NCBI GenBank assembly: GCA_045593325.1
Contig: JAZNWL010000008.1
Span: 8,928 to 72,927, forward strand
Length of the DNA: 64,000 nucleotides
Direction: 5' to 3'
DNA from: UMGS1484 sp045593325
GTDB taxonomy: Bacteria; Bacillota; Clostridia; Oscillospirales; Acutalibacteraceae
The notes beneath the pieces were generated by a model, which was not told the origin of the DNA, ran no database searches, and saw only the letters and a program-made list of their open reading frames with translations. Position numbers and translations under genes: made by a program. This document shows positions 7,403 through 16,459 of the stretch, piece by piece (position 1 is the stretch's first letter; every line of letters starts with the position of its first letter).

Positions 7403-9700
7403 ATGTCAACCAAAATCCACGTTATCCCTACCTTTCATCACGACATTGCCTATCTGCAGCCTGAACCGGTATACACCAAATGGGCTACCGATATTTTAGA
7501 TAAAGCCCTGTCCCTGATGGAACAGGACGAAACCTATACCTTCACCGTGGAACAGGCCTATTTTTTCAAACATTATTTTGAAAGCCATCCTGAAAAACAA
7601 CAGGCCATGACCGAATTCGCCAAAAAGGGGCAGTTACAATTCGCCCCCGGGTTCTGGTCGGTGCCGGATATGTGTATGCCCAACGGGGAAAGTTTATTTA
7701 TGCAAGCCACCCTGGGCAAACGGCTCTTAAAAGAAACGGTGGGAACAGATCCCAAGGCTTGTTTCATTGCCGACTGTTGGGGACATCATGCTCAACTGCC
7801 TCAAATCATGACCCAATGCGGATACGACTATTACACCTTTTCCCGTTGCATGGAAAAGGAATTTGCTGTGGAAAATTTCCGTTGGCAGGGCATTGACGGC
7901 ACCGTGATCAACACCCATTGGATGTCCACCGCCTATGCCGGCATTTCTTTCCCTGACGACGCCCGGGTGGTGAATGCCGGGGAACTTCATTGGGAAAGTG
8001 CTTCCAAAGAAGGGTTTTTGACCCTGTATCGCCGGAATGGGGAACATTGCAAAGAAGAAATTCAAATGATGCCTGCCGGGGGGGACATGAAAATGCCTGC
8101 GGCTTCGGCTTTGAAAATTATGAAGGAACTGCAAAAAGACACAGAGGTTCCCACTCCTGCTTTTTCTTCCTTTGAACAGGGGCTTTCCCAAATTGATTTT
8201 ACCGATACTCCCCTTTACAACGGGGAATTTATCAGTTCCCTGAAAGGCACCTTTGCCACCAATATTTTAATTAAACAATATAACCGCCGATTGGAGCATT
8301 TGCTTTACACCCTGGAAGTATTGGCGGTTGCCAAGGGCAAACAAGTGGATCTGACCGACGGGTGGGATCTGGCGCTGAAAAACCAATTCCACGACATTTT
8401 GTGCGGTACCATTTGCGACCAGGCGCTGACCCAGGTGTACGCTGAATACGAACAAACCCTTGCGGCTTTGGAAGAAACCCGAAAAGCCCTGTCAAATGCC
8501 GGGGAAGAAGCCTATTTTAATCCCCTGCCCTTCCCTGCCACCCAGGTTTTGGTGGAAGAAGATGGCGCAAAACTCCTCACTGCCGACGGTTTTGGGTATG
8601 CCACCGAAAGTACATTGGAAACTGCAGAATTCACCCTGCCCGCCACCTTTGAAAATAACTATTACATAGCCCAGTTGGACCAGAGAGGCTTTATTACCAA
8701 ACTTACCGAAAAACAAAGCGGCACCGCTGTGGTGGAAAAACCCGCCTTCCCTTTGGGCAGTTTGCAATTACAAGCCGACAGTGGGGACAACTGGGTGGAA
8801 TTTGAATATCCCTGGGAATTGGATGCCACCCTTTACACCACCAACGTACCCGATCCTTATGACCGTACGAAACTTCCCACCCATCCCAAAGTGATGTTGG
8901 GGCGGTGCGGGGTGCAAAAAGCCACCGCCGTGAAGTTGGGAGACCAGGCCATTCAAATTACCCAAACCGGGTGTTTGCAATACTGGGTGACCAAGGTGCC
9001 CTTTACCACCACCGTAACCTTGTCTGCCACCTCTCCCCGTATTGATTACCACACCGAATTTGACTGCAACCACCGTCGGTTGCGGTTGCGGGTGGCATTC
9101 CCCCATGCAGTTGACAATGGGAAAATTCGTCATCAGATTCCCTTTGCCATGGTTGAGCGTGGGGAAGGTCCTCAACCTGCCCAATACTTAATGGACGTGG
9201 AAAATGACAAAGCAGGGCTTTCCCTGATTAACGTGGGGCAACCTGCCAACAACACCGAACAAGGTATTATGATGCTTACCCTGTTCCGCTCGGTTGCCAT
9301 GGAATACAAATGCCAGAGTGAAGACTCCTATAACCTGGGCAAACACATTGTGTGCGATTACGCCATTGTTCCCCACAAAGCGGGAGACGATACTCTGCTT
9401 TGGGAACAGTCGTTACAAAAACAATCCCCCATGATTGCCACCACCAAAGAACCTTTGGCAGATTACGGGGTGAAAGGAGCACAACTTTCCGCCCTGCGGT
9501 TTGACGGGGACCACGTGTTTATGCGCATTTACAACGGCACCAACACCCCCACCAAGGCTGTGATTACCCTGCCTGAAACCGTGACCGAATATGCTCTTGC
9601 CGACGGGTTGATGAACCCTGTGGGTGAGAAAACAGCGGTAAAAGGCACGCTGGAACTGGAACTTGCACCCTTTAAAATCCAAGGGATCTGCTTATATTAA
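7403..9700 (+). CDS. Glycoside hydrolase family 38 alpha-mannosidase-like protein
   Basis: A 765-residue protein without a signal peptide, so probably cytoplasmic. GH38 signatures are the zinc-binding FHHD near the N-terminus (His12, Asp14), the nucleophile Asp124 in IADCWGHHAQLPQIM, and the second metal motif NQFHDILCGT (about residue 330), followed by beta-sandwich domains. Such enzymes release alpha-linked mannose from glycans. ATG at 7403 follows GGAGG five bases after the mtnN stop; the longer upstream frame overlaps mtnN and is rejected. Its place behind luxS-mtnN is not functionally obvious. The substrate linkage is unknown. Confidence 0.88.
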   Translation: MSTKIHVIPTFHHDIAYLQPEPVYTKWATDILDKALSLMEQDETYTFTVEQAYFFKHYFESHPEKQQAMTEFAKKGQLQFAPGFWSVPDMCMPNGESLFMQATLGKRLLKETVGTDPKACFIADCWGHHAQLPQIMTQCGYDYYTFSRCMEKEFAVENFRWQGIDGTVINTHWMSTAYAGISFPDDARVVNAGELHWESASKEGFLTLYRRNGEHCKEEIQMMPAGGDMKMPAASALKIMKELQKDTEVPTPAFSSFEQGLSQIDFTDTPLYNGEFISSLKGTFATNILIKQYNRRLEHLLYTLEVLAVAKGKQVDLTDGWDLALKNQFHDILCGTICDQALTQVYAEYEQTLAALEETRKALSNAGEEAYFNPLPFPATQVLVEEDGAKLLTADGFGYATESTLETAEFTLPATFENNYYIAQLDQRGFITKLTEKQSGTAVVEKPAFPLGSLQLQADSGDNWVEFEYPWELDATLYTTNVPDPYDRTKLPTHPKVMLGRCGVQKATAVKLGDQAIQITQTGCLQYWVTKVPFTTTVTLSATSPRIDYHTEFDCNHRRLRLRVAFPHAVDNGKIRHQIPFAMVERGEGPQPAQYLMDVENDKAGLSLINVGQPANNTEQGIMMLTLFRSVAMEYKCQSEDSYNLGKHIVCDYAIVPHKAGDDTLLWEQSLQKQSPMIATTKEPLADYGVKGAQLSALRFDGDHVFMRIYNGTNTPTKAVITLPETVTEYALADGLMNPVGEKTAVKGTLELELAPFKIQGICLY

Positions 9701-9710
9701 GGAGCGCCTT

Positions 9711-10400
9711 ATGAACAATCGTCAAGGGGAAGAATTTTTAGACTTATACCGTCGGTTGGAAACCGCCGCCGAAAAGCTCATGGGCACCAGCAACCGAAGC
9801 AGTTCGGTCATGAACCTTGCCCATCATCGGGATTTTCGGAAATACCGTGACCAACTGGACTATGCCCGTCAGGTGCGGAATTTACTTTCTCACGAAGCAA
9901 AAATCAGCGGGCAATACGGGGTGGTGCCCGGAGATACCCTGATGGACTTTATGGAAAAACTGGTAAACCGCCTGGAAAATCCCCCAACGGTATTTCAGGT
10001 GATGACCCCGGTGAACCGCCTGCTGACCGCCCGCCGGGAACAACGGGTATTGTCCTTAATGGAAGAAATGAACCGCCGTGGCCTTTCCCACGTTCCCCTG
10101 TTGAAAAACGGGAAGGTGGAAGGCATGTTCAGTGTGGAAACGGTGTTCCAATGGATTTTAGACCAGAACGCACCTTTTACCACCGAATGCACCATGGAGC
10201 AAGTGTCCCCCTATCTTCCCTTGGGCAAGTGCTACGTTACCGTTGCCCCCACCCTGCTGGTGAACGATGCCAGGGATCTGTTTGATAAGGCGTATGACCG
10301 CAACTGCCAGATCAAGTTATTGTTGGTAACCAAAAACGGCAAGGCGGACAGTTCTTTGATGGGGGTCGTTTCCCCCTATGACTTATTAGAAAAAGAGTAA
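9711..10400 (+). CDS. CBS-domain protein with helical N-terminal domain
   Basis: A 229-residue soluble protein. The first ~85 residues are helical (LDLYRRLETAAEKL, QVRNLLSHEAKI); the rest is a CBS-pair with VMTPVNRLLTAR, HVPLLKNGKVEGMFS and LLVTKNGKADSSLMGVVSP. CBS pairs usually bind adenine nucleotides and regulate a partner. The partner is not evident. It follows the GH38 gene by 10 bases with GGAG and is probably cotranscribed. Confidence 0.75.
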   Translation: MNNRQGEEFLDLYRRLETAAEKLMGTSNRSSSVMNLAHHRDFRKYRDQLDYARQVRNLLSHEAKISGQYGVVPGDTLMDFMEKLVNRLENPPTVFQVMTPVNRLLTARREQRVLSLMEEMNRRGLSHVPLLKNGKVEGMFSVETVFQWILDQNAPFTTECTMEQVSPYLPLGKCYVTVAPTLLVNDARDLFDKAYDRNCQIKLLLVTKNGKADSSLMGVVSPYDLLEKE

Positions 10401-10407
10401 ATTTCTT

Positions 10408-10436
10408 TTGACATGGGTATCATACCGATGTATAAT
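10408..10436 (+). promoter_or_regulatory. Promoter of ddh
   Basis: TTGACA at 10408-10413, 17 bases, TATAAT at 10431-10436, a consensus promoter ~37 bases before the ddh start. Confidence 0.85.
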
Positions 10437-10472
10437 ATGTTTCGTAGACCAGAATAAAGGAAGTTTTTTACC

Positions 10473-11456
10473 ATGAGTATTCGCGTAGGAATTGTTGGTT
10501 ACGGCAACTTGGGACGGGGCGTGGAATGTGCCATCCGCCAAAATGATGACATGAGCCTGTACGGGGTATTTTCCCGCAGAGACCCTGCCACCGTTCAAAC
10601 CTTGACCAACACCCAGGTATTTCACATTGACGATATTTTAAAGCATAAAGACCAGATGGACGTGCTGATTTTGTGCGGTGGTTCCGCCACCGACCTGCCC
10701 ACCCAAACCCCCATGCTGGCAGAACATTTTTGCGTAGTGGACAGTTTCGACACCCACGCCAAGATTCCCCAGCACTTTGAAGCGGTCAACACCGCCGCCT
10801 TGCAGGGTGGCACCGTTGCCATGATTTCGGTGGGGTGGGACCCGGGTCTTTTCTCCTTAAACCGAATGTACGGGGAAGCCATTTTGCCCAGTGGTAAAGA
10901 TTACACCTTCTGGGGCAAAGGGGTCAGCCAAGGCCATTCCGACGCCATTCGCCGTATTTCGGGGGTTGTGGACGCCCGTCAATACACCATTCCTGTGGAA
11001 GAAGCCCTGGAAGCGGTACGAAGCGGGGTAAACCCTGAACTCACCACCCGCCAGAAACACCTGCGGGAATGTTTTGTGGTGGCTGAAGAAGGGGCAGACC
11101 TTGCCCGCATTGAAAAAGAAATTGTTACCATGCCCAACTACTTTGCCGATTACGATACCATTGTTCATTTCATTTCCATGGAAGAACTGAAAGCCAATCA
11201 CAACGGCATTCCCCACGGGGGCTTTGTGATTCGGTGCGGCAAAACGGGACTGAAGGAAGAAAATACCCATATTATTGAGTACCGCCTGAAACTGGATTCC
11301 AACCCCGAATTTACTTCTTCGGTGTTGGTGGCTTACGCCAGAGCGACGGTGAGAATGAGCAAGGAAGGGTTGACCGGTTGCAAAACCGTGCTGGACGTGC
11401 CCCCTGCTTACCTTTCCCCTTGCAGTGGCGAAGAATTACGGAAACGGTTACTGTAA
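10473..11456 (+). CDS. ddh: meso-diaminopimelate dehydrogenase
   Basis: NADPH-dependent enzyme (about 326 residues in the family; 327 here) that makes meso-diaminopimelate in one step by reductive amination of tetrahydrodipicolinate, skipping succinylation/transamination and the epimerase. It has the Rossmann motif VGIVGYGNLGRGVE, SRRDP, the catalytic-region VSVGWDPGLFSLNR, FWGKGVSQGHSDAIRRI and NHNGIPHGGFVIR. It has its own consensus promoter and terminator-like hairpins. The window also encodes a DapF-type domain fused to CarB, so two meso-DAP routes may coexist. Confidence 0.95.
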   Translation: MSIRVGIVGYGNLGRGVECAIRQNDDMSLYGVFSRRDPATVQTLTNTQVFHIDDILKHKDQMDVLILCGGSATDLPTQTPMLAEHFCVVDSFDTHAKIPQHFEAVNTAALQGGTVAMISVGWDPGLFSLNRMYGEAILPSGKDYTFWGKGVSQGHSDAIRRISGVVDARQYTIPVEEALEAVRSGVNPELTTRQKHLRECFVVAEEGADLARIEKEIVTMPNYFADYDTIVHFISMEELKANHNGIPHGGFVIRCGKTGLKEENTHIIEYRLKLDSNPEFTSSVLVAYARATVRMSKEGLTGCKTVLDVPPAYLSPCSGEELRKRLL

Positions 11457-11476
11457 TCACAACCATCATACAAGAC

Positions 11477-11627
11477 ACCGTAGACTGTCGATAAAGGCAC
11501 AGGAACACAGGCACAATTCCAAAAGCAAAAAACAAGTCAAAATCATTGAAAGTGCTGATGATAAGAAAAATTGGGGAGAATATCGAATTCTCCCCAATTT
11601 TGTGCCTATTTGTCATTTTTTTGACCT
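11477..11627 (+). repeat. 3'-flanking structured element, copy 1 (after ddh)
   Basis: About 20 bases after the ddh stop lies GACTGTCGATAA...GGCACAGGAACA. After a ~52-base spacer comes a hairpin at 11567-11603 with arms ATTGGGGAGAAT and ATTCTCCCCAAT, then TATTTGTCATTTTTT. A copy with the same order and spacing occurs on the minus strand at 51194-51337, where the stem bases differ but still pair. The hairpin may also end ddh transcription. Confidence 0.6.
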
Positions 11628-11695
11628 CTCGAAGTACCACCGTACGTCTTCGGGTCAAAGAAAATGCCATCCTGCCCCTTTCTCGAAAGTCTACC

Positions 11696-11728
11696 AGTTT
11701 GTCGAAAATTACTTTTTCGACAAACTGC
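11696..11728. repeat. Palindromic hairpin
   Basis: CAGTTTGTCGAAAA and TTTTTCGACAAACTG form a ~13-bp stem in the gap between the converging ddh and rsgA genes. No gene is seen in this gap. Confidence 0.6.
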
Positions 11729-11761
11729 GGTGTATTGCAATCAAGCAATACACCGTTTTTT
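11728..11761 (+). terminator. Terminator between ddh and rsgA
   Basis: CGGTGTATTGC and GCAATACACCG pair, followed by TTTTTT on the plus strand, so it reads for transcripts coming from ddh. Confidence 0.8.
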
Positions 11762-12644
11762 AAATTTTATTTTTGGCTCTCTGCCAGTCTTTAATGGCAT
11801 CCGCTTCTTTATACATCAGGCGGTAACTGTCCAGGCGGCTTTGGCTGACTTTCCCTTCTGCCACGGCGGCGGCAACGGCGCAATCCTTTTCCCCCACGTG
11901 GTTACAGTCAGCAAAGCGGCAGTTCCCCACAAAGGGCAAGAATTCCGGGAAGGCAAACACCAGGTTTTCTTTATAGATCCACTGTACCCGCTCCATATCC
12001 AAAGAGGAAAAGCCGGGAGTATCTGCCACCAAGCCTTTTCCAAAGGGGAACAGTTCCACGTGGCGGGTGGTGTGTCTCCCCCGCCCCAATTTTTTACTGG
12101 TTTGCCCGGTTGCCAGGGTAAGGCTGGGGTCAACGGCATTGAGCAAAGAGGATTTTCCTACCCCCGAGTTACCCGAAAACACGCTGATTCCCTCTTCTGA
12201 CAGAGATGCCCGCAGTTCTTCCACCCCCTGGCCTGTGGCGGCACAGGCGGTGATGATGGGCATAGGCACGGTTTTATAAATGTCTTGCAGCCATTCCACC
12301 GATGCCAGGTCGGTTTTATTCAGCACTAAAATGGGCTGAATTTCACGGTCAAAGGCAAGGGCGGTCAAGCGGTCGATCATTAAAGGAACCGGCAGGGGGT
12401 CTGCCGCCGAAACAATGAGATACAAACGGTCAATGTTGGCAACGGCAGGCCGTTCCATGAAATTTTTTCGGGGAAGTATTTGTTCAATTCGTCCTTCTGT
12501 TTCCGAGCAAATCACCCGATCCCCCACCAGGGGGGTGGTGTGGGTGTTGCGGAACACCCCACGGGCTTTACAGGGTAACACCCCGGCTTCGGTTTGCACC
12601 CAGTACAGATCTGCCAGGGTTTTTACGATACTGCCTTCTACCAT
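11760..12644 (-). CDS. rsgA: Ribosome small-subunit-dependent GTPase RsgA
   Basis: Circularly permuted GTPase that assists late 30S maturation. The 294 residues carry an OB-fold N-terminus (VEGSIVKTLADLYWVQTE), the G4 motif LNKTD, P-loop GNSGVGKSSLLNAV, then DTPGF, and the C-terminal zinc site with CRFADCNH. The ATG at 12644 is preferred to the longer frame because it sits one base after the prkC stop and matches the family start. Last gene of the minus-strand housekeeping operon. Confidence 0.95.
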   Translation of the reverse strand: MVEGSIVKTLADLYWVQTEAGVLPCKARGVFRNTHTTPLVGDRVICSETEGRIEQILPRKNFMERPAVANIDRLYLIVSAADPLPVPLMIDRLTALAFDREIQPILVLNKTDLASVEWLQDIYKTVPMPIITACAATGQGVEELRASLSEEGISVFSGNSGVGKSSLLNAVDPSLTLATGQTSKKLGRGRHTTRHVELFPFGKGLVADTPGFSSLDMERVQWIYKENLVFAFPEFLPFVGNCRFADCNHVGEKDCAVAAAVAEGKVSQSRLDSYRLMYKEADAIKDWQRAKNKI

Positions 12645-12645
12645 A

Positions 12646-14679
12646 TTATTCCACGGTGCTTTCCGCAGGGCTTTCCTGGGAAGGAACATCGGAAGTAACA
12701 TCAGCCAGTACCGAACCGTCTAAGGGGAAGATTTTATTTTTGGAATATTCCCCGGTATCAAAGTTCACCCGATATTCGATATAATTCACGTCGCTGTATT
12801 TCACCATGACGGTGGAAATGCTTTCAGAGAAATCTGCCAGGGTACGGCTGAGGGTGAATTTCAATTCTCTTGCCCCCGATTGACCAACCGACAAAGCGGT
12901 GGGGTCGATTTCCCCGGAATTGTAAATGCGTTTGCCGTTATAGTATACAGTGGCGGTAAATACTTTTTGGGCTTCGTCGGGCACGGGAAGATAAATATTG
13001 ACTGCGCTACCGCTGCTGATGACCAGATCCACGGTGAAACCGCTTTGCACTTCGGTACCCTTGGTAACCCCTTGGGAAATAACGTAACCTGCGGCGTATT
13101 CCTGGCTTTCTTGTTTGGTGATTCTGCCCACGGTCAGGCCGTCGCTTTCAATTTGCCGTTTGGCAACTTCTTCGGTCATCCCTACGTAGTCACCTGCCAT
13201 CACCAATTTGGTGGGAGCCCCTTTGCTGACGTAGATATCCACCACGGTTTCGGGGGTGATGGGACTTCCTGCGGCGGGGTCGGTTGTCACAACAAAGCCT
13301 GCGGCAATCTCGTCACTAAAGGCTTCGATGGTGCGATATTGAATCCCCAGGGCATCTAAGTTGCCTGTAACGGTGGTAATGTTATAGTTGCTGTAATCTT
13401 CCAAAGTCTGGGATTTTGCACCCAAACTTACTTTTACCACGATTTCCCGATTGCCCCGTAAAATTCTGCCTTCTTCGGGGGTTTGTTGCATAATTTGACC
13501 GGCTTCGTATTGGGTGGAATATTCGGTTCCCCCGGGAATGATGGAGAACTCTTTATAGGCTTCATCGGTAATGACTTCGTTATACACTTTTCCCAGCAGG
13601 TTGGGGCAGGTTTCGGAAGAAGAGGAGGAAGCAAAGGGACCAAAGCCGAAGAGTTTGCCTGCCAACACCAGACCGATGACCCCCACAGCCAGCACGATGG
13701 CAACGGTGATGCCGATGAGTACTGCCATTAAGGGAGATTTTTTATCATCTTCGGCGGGTTCTTCCACAGGGGCGGAAGGAACGTCACTGCCGGTGGACAC
13801 AAACTTGGTGGGAGAGGGGTCCACAAAATATTTGTATTCAAACTGAATGGAAGGATTGAGTTTGAATTGTTCCATGTCTTTCAGCATTTCCGCAGCCGAC
13901 TGATACCGTTGGTTGCGGTTCTTTTGCATGGCGCGAAGAATGATTTCTTCCAAACCCTCGGGAATGGTAGGATTGATGGTGCGGGGTTTGGCGGGTTCGT
14001 TTTGCAGTTGCATAATGGCCACCGACACGGCATTTTCCGCGTCAAAGGGCAAACGGCCTGTCAACATTTCATACAACAGAACCCCCACCGAATACAGGTC
14101 GGTTTTTTCGTCGGTAACTTCCCCACGGGCTTGTTCCGGGGAGATATAATGTACCGAACCGATGGCTTTATCGGTCATGGTGCGATGTTCACTGCGGGAA
14201 AAACGGGCAATACCGAAGTCGGTTACTTTAATGGTACCGTCGGGCAGTAACATCATATTCTGGGGTTTGATATCCCGATGCACAATGCCTTTATCGTGGG
14301 CATGTTGCAGAGCTTTTAATACCTGTTCGGCAAAATGCAAGGCATCTTTCCAACGAATGGTGCCTTGGCTTTTGATGTATTCTTTCAGGGTGATGCCGTC
14401 GATATGTTCCATGACGATATACTGAATTCTGTCCCCCAAACCAACGTCGTAAACCTTTACAATATTGGGGTGGGAAAGCACCGCAATGGCTTTGGACTCG
14501 TTTTTAAAACGACGGCGGAATTCCTGGTTTTCCAAAAGTTCCTCTTTCAAAATTTTCACAGCAACCAGGCGGTCGTCGATGGTATCGTAGGCTTTGTATA
14601 CCACAGCCATGCCTCCAACGCCGATGATCTCCCGAATTTCATAGCGGCCGTCCAGCCGTTTTCCTACATATTTATCCAT
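12646..14679 (-). CDS. prkC: PASTA-domain Ser/Thr protein kinase PrkC
   Basis: Membrane kinase that senses muropeptides/lipid II and controls growth, cell wall and spore germination in Firmicutes. The 677 residues comprise a kinase domain (~1-270: GVGGMAVVYKA, AVKIL, HRDIKPQNM, VTDFGIARF, VHYISPEQARG), a linker, one membrane segment (~325-350, LMAVLIGITVAIVLAVGVIG), three extracellular PASTA-like repeats (~355-562) and an unassigned beta-rich C-terminal domain ending in a Ser/Pro/Glu tail. All key kinase residues are present. It follows prpC by 14 bases and is followed by rsgA after one base, the conserved prpC-prkC-rsgA order. Confidence 0.95.
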   Translation of the reverse strand: MDKYVGKRLDGRYEIREIIGVGGMAVVYKAYDTIDDRLVAVKILKEELLENQEFRRRFKNESKAIAVLSHPNIVKVYDVGLGDRIQYIVMEHIDGITLKEYIKSQGTIRWKDALHFAEQVLKALQHAHDKGIVHRDIKPQNMMLLPDGTIKVTDFGIARFSRSEHRTMTDKAIGSVHYISPEQARGEVTDEKTDLYSVGVLLYEMLTGRLPFDAENAVSVAIMQLQNEPAKPRTINPTIPEGLEEIILRAMQKNRNQRYQSAAEMLKDMEQFKLNPSIQFEYKYFVDPSPTKFVSTGSDVPSAPVEEPAEDDKKSPLMAVLIGITVAIVLAVGVIGLVLAGKLFGFGPFASSSSSETCPNLLGKVYNEVITDEAYKEFSIIPGGTEYSTQYEAGQIMQQTPEEGRILRGNREIVVKVSLGAKSQTLEDYSNYNITTVTGNLDALGIQYRTIEAFSDEIAAGFVVTTDPAAGSPITPETVVDIYVSKGAPTKLVMAGDYVGMTEEVAKRQIESDGLTVGRITKQESQEYAAGYVISQGVTKGTEVQSGFTVDLVISSGSAVNIYLPVPDEAQKVFTATVYYNGKRIYNSGEIDPTALSVGQSGARELKFTLSRTLADFSESISTVMVKYSDVNYIEYRVNFDTGEYSKNKIFPLDGSVLADVTSDVPSQESPAESTVE

Positions 14680-14693
14680 ATCTTTATCCTCCC

Positions 14694-15422
14694 TTATTGC
14701 AAAATGGTAACAACGGTGATGTTATCTCCGCCGCCTTTTTCATTGGCAAGTTCCACTAATTTTTCCGCCCGCTCCACAAAGGGATGGGTGTTGATGATCT
14801 CTTCCATTTCGGAACATTCCACGTATCCCGAAAGACCGTCGGTACAAAGGAGAAGCCCTTCTCCCTTTTCCAGGTCCAGTTCGTTATAGTCCACCTCTAA
14901 CAGTTCCGAGACCCCCAAAGCACGGGTGATCACGTTTCTGCGGGGATGTTCCCTGGCTTCTTCTTCGGTGAGTTTTCCTTGTTCCACCAAGCTTTGCACA
15001 ATGGAATGGTCCCTGGTGATCTGGGTGAGTTTTCCTTCTTTTAAATAATAGGCGCGACTGTCCCCCGCGTGGACGATGTGAGCGGTGCCGTCGGCAATTA
15101 ACACAAGGACAATGGTGGTGCCCATGCCCGCCAGGGTTTCCACTGAGTTGGACATATCAAACACGTTGATATTGGCGGCGGCTACCACCGATTTTAACAG
15201 ATTACAGATGGAATTGGCGCCCATTCCCGGTCGCCAGGACGATGCGATTTTTTCCGACACGGTTTTCACCGCCGTGCGGGAAGCAATGTTCCCTCCGTTG
15301 GCACCGCCCATACCGTCGCAAACCACACCCCAGGCAACACCCCCGGGCAGTTCGCCCACGGCATAACAGTCCTGGTTGGACCGCCGAACCTTACCAATGT
15401 CGGTTTTACAGGCAAATTTCAT
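14694..15422 (-). CDS. prpC: PP2C-family protein phosphatase PrpC/Stp
   Basis: Metal-dependent phosphatase that reverses PrkC phosphorylation. The 242 residues have the PPM metal motifs SNQD (Asp in RRSNQDCY), VCDGMGGANGG, HAGDSRAYYL, DHSIVQSLVEQG, CTDGLSGYV and GGDNITVV. The ATG at 15422 is preceded by GGTGAGG and gives the canonical MKFACKTDIGKVR start. It lies seven bases after rlmN and directly before prkC. Confidence 0.95.
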   Translation of the reverse strand: MKFACKTDIGKVRRSNQDCYAVGELPGGVAWGVVCDGMGGANGGNIASRTAVKTVSEKIASSWRPGMGANSICNLLKSVVAAANINVFDMSNSVETLAGMGTTIVLVLIADGTAHIVHAGDSRAYYLKEGKLTQITRDHSIVQSLVEQGKLTEEEAREHPRRNVITRALGVSELLEVDYNELDLEKGEGLLLCTDGLSGYVECSEMEEIINTHPFVERAEKLVELANEKGGGDNITVVTILQ

Positions 15423-15429
15423 CTGTTCC

Positions 15430-16458
15430 TCACCCCTTACTTTGTGAAGTATTTCGTAGTTGACCGCAGGAAGCATTGATATCGCTCCCCAGGGTACGGC
15501 GAATGGTGGCGTTTAAGCCATAGTCGCATACTATTTTCTGAAATTCCATAGCCACCTGTTTACAGGCCCCTGCATGGGTCTTTCCCGGCACAGGGTTGGC
15601 AGGAATCAAGTTGACATGGCAAAGCATTCCTTTTAATTTTGCCGCCAATTCCTTGGCGCAGGCGGGGGTGTCGTTGACCCCGTCAATTAAAATATATTCA
15701 AAGGAAATGCGTCTTCCTGTGGTTTTGGTGTAGGAACGGCAAGCATCCAGCAACGCGTCCACGTTCCATTTTTTATTTACAGGCATTAAGGGAGTCCGAA
15801 TTTGGTCGTTGGGGGCGTGGAGAGAAACCGAAAGGGTGATCTGGCTGTTTTTTTGTTCCAGGTCCTGAATTTTATCCACCACGCCGCAGGTGGAAAGGGA
15901 GATATGGCGGGCGCCGATGTTCAAATGATCGTCCGCCGTAACCAATTCCAGAAACCGCAGGGTATTTTCATAATTGTCCAGGGGTTCCCCCATGCCCATA
16001 AGCACCAGGTTGGAAATGCGGACGTCCAGATCCCGCTGGGCGGCAGTAATTTGGGAAAGAATTTCCCCTGCCGTTAAATTGCGGATGAGCCCGCCCATAC
16101 CTGTGGCACAAAAAGCGCACCCCATACGGCACCCCACCTGGGTGGAAAGACACATGGAGTAGCCGTGGTGATAGTGCATCACCACCCCTTCCACACAGTG
16201 ACCGTCGGAAAGTTCAAATAAATATTTCACCGTACCGTCCAACCGGGAAACCAGTTTACGGCACACCTTGGCATAGGTTAAGGCATATTGTTCCGAAAGG
16301 GTATGGCGAAAGGCTTTGGGAAGATTGGTCATTTCCTCGAAACTTTCCACCCCTTTTGCCAGCCATTCATACACCTGTTTGGCACGAAAGGCAGGAACAC
16401 CAAGGCTTTTGAACGCCTCTGCCAGTTCCTGCAGAGTCATGGATTTGATGTCTTGCAC
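15430..16458 (-). CDS. rlmN: 23S rRNA (adenine-2503-C2)-methyltransferase RlmN
   Basis: Radical-SAM enzyme that methylates A2503 of 23S rRNA and A37 of some tRNAs. The 342 residues have the helical N-terminus (VQDIKSMTLQELAEAF), the CAFCATGMGG iron-sulfur motif (Cys-x3-Cys-x2-Cys), GMGEPLDNYEN, and the methyl-carrying Cys near the C-terminus (GSDINASCGQLR). The start is taken as GTG at 16458, one base after the rsmB stop, because VQDIKSMTL aligns with the family N-terminus; an ATG at 16440 would remove it. Confidence 0.94.
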   Translation of the reverse strand: MQDIKSMTLQELAEAFKSLGVPAFRAKQVYEWLAKGVESFEEMTNLPKAFRHTLSEQYALTYAKVCRKLVSRLDGTVKYLFELSDGHCVEGVVMHYHHGYSMCLSTQVGCRMGCAFCATGMGGLIRNLTAGEILSQITAAQRDLDVRISNLVLMGMGEPLDNYENTLRFLELVTADDHLNIGARHISLSTCGVVDKIQDLEQKNSQITLSVSLHAPNDQIRTPLMPVNKKWNVDALLDACRSYTKTTGRRISFEYILIDGVNDTPACAKELAAKLKGMLCHVNLIPANPVPGKTHAGACKQVAMEFQKIVCDYGLNATIRRTLGSDINASCGQLRNTSQSKG

Positions 16459-16459
16459 C

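Noticed and set aside
11425..11763. Open frames in the gap between ddh and rsgA
   Set aside because: The gap is filled by a repeated element, two hairpins and a terminator; the frames start inside ddh or lack ribosome sites.
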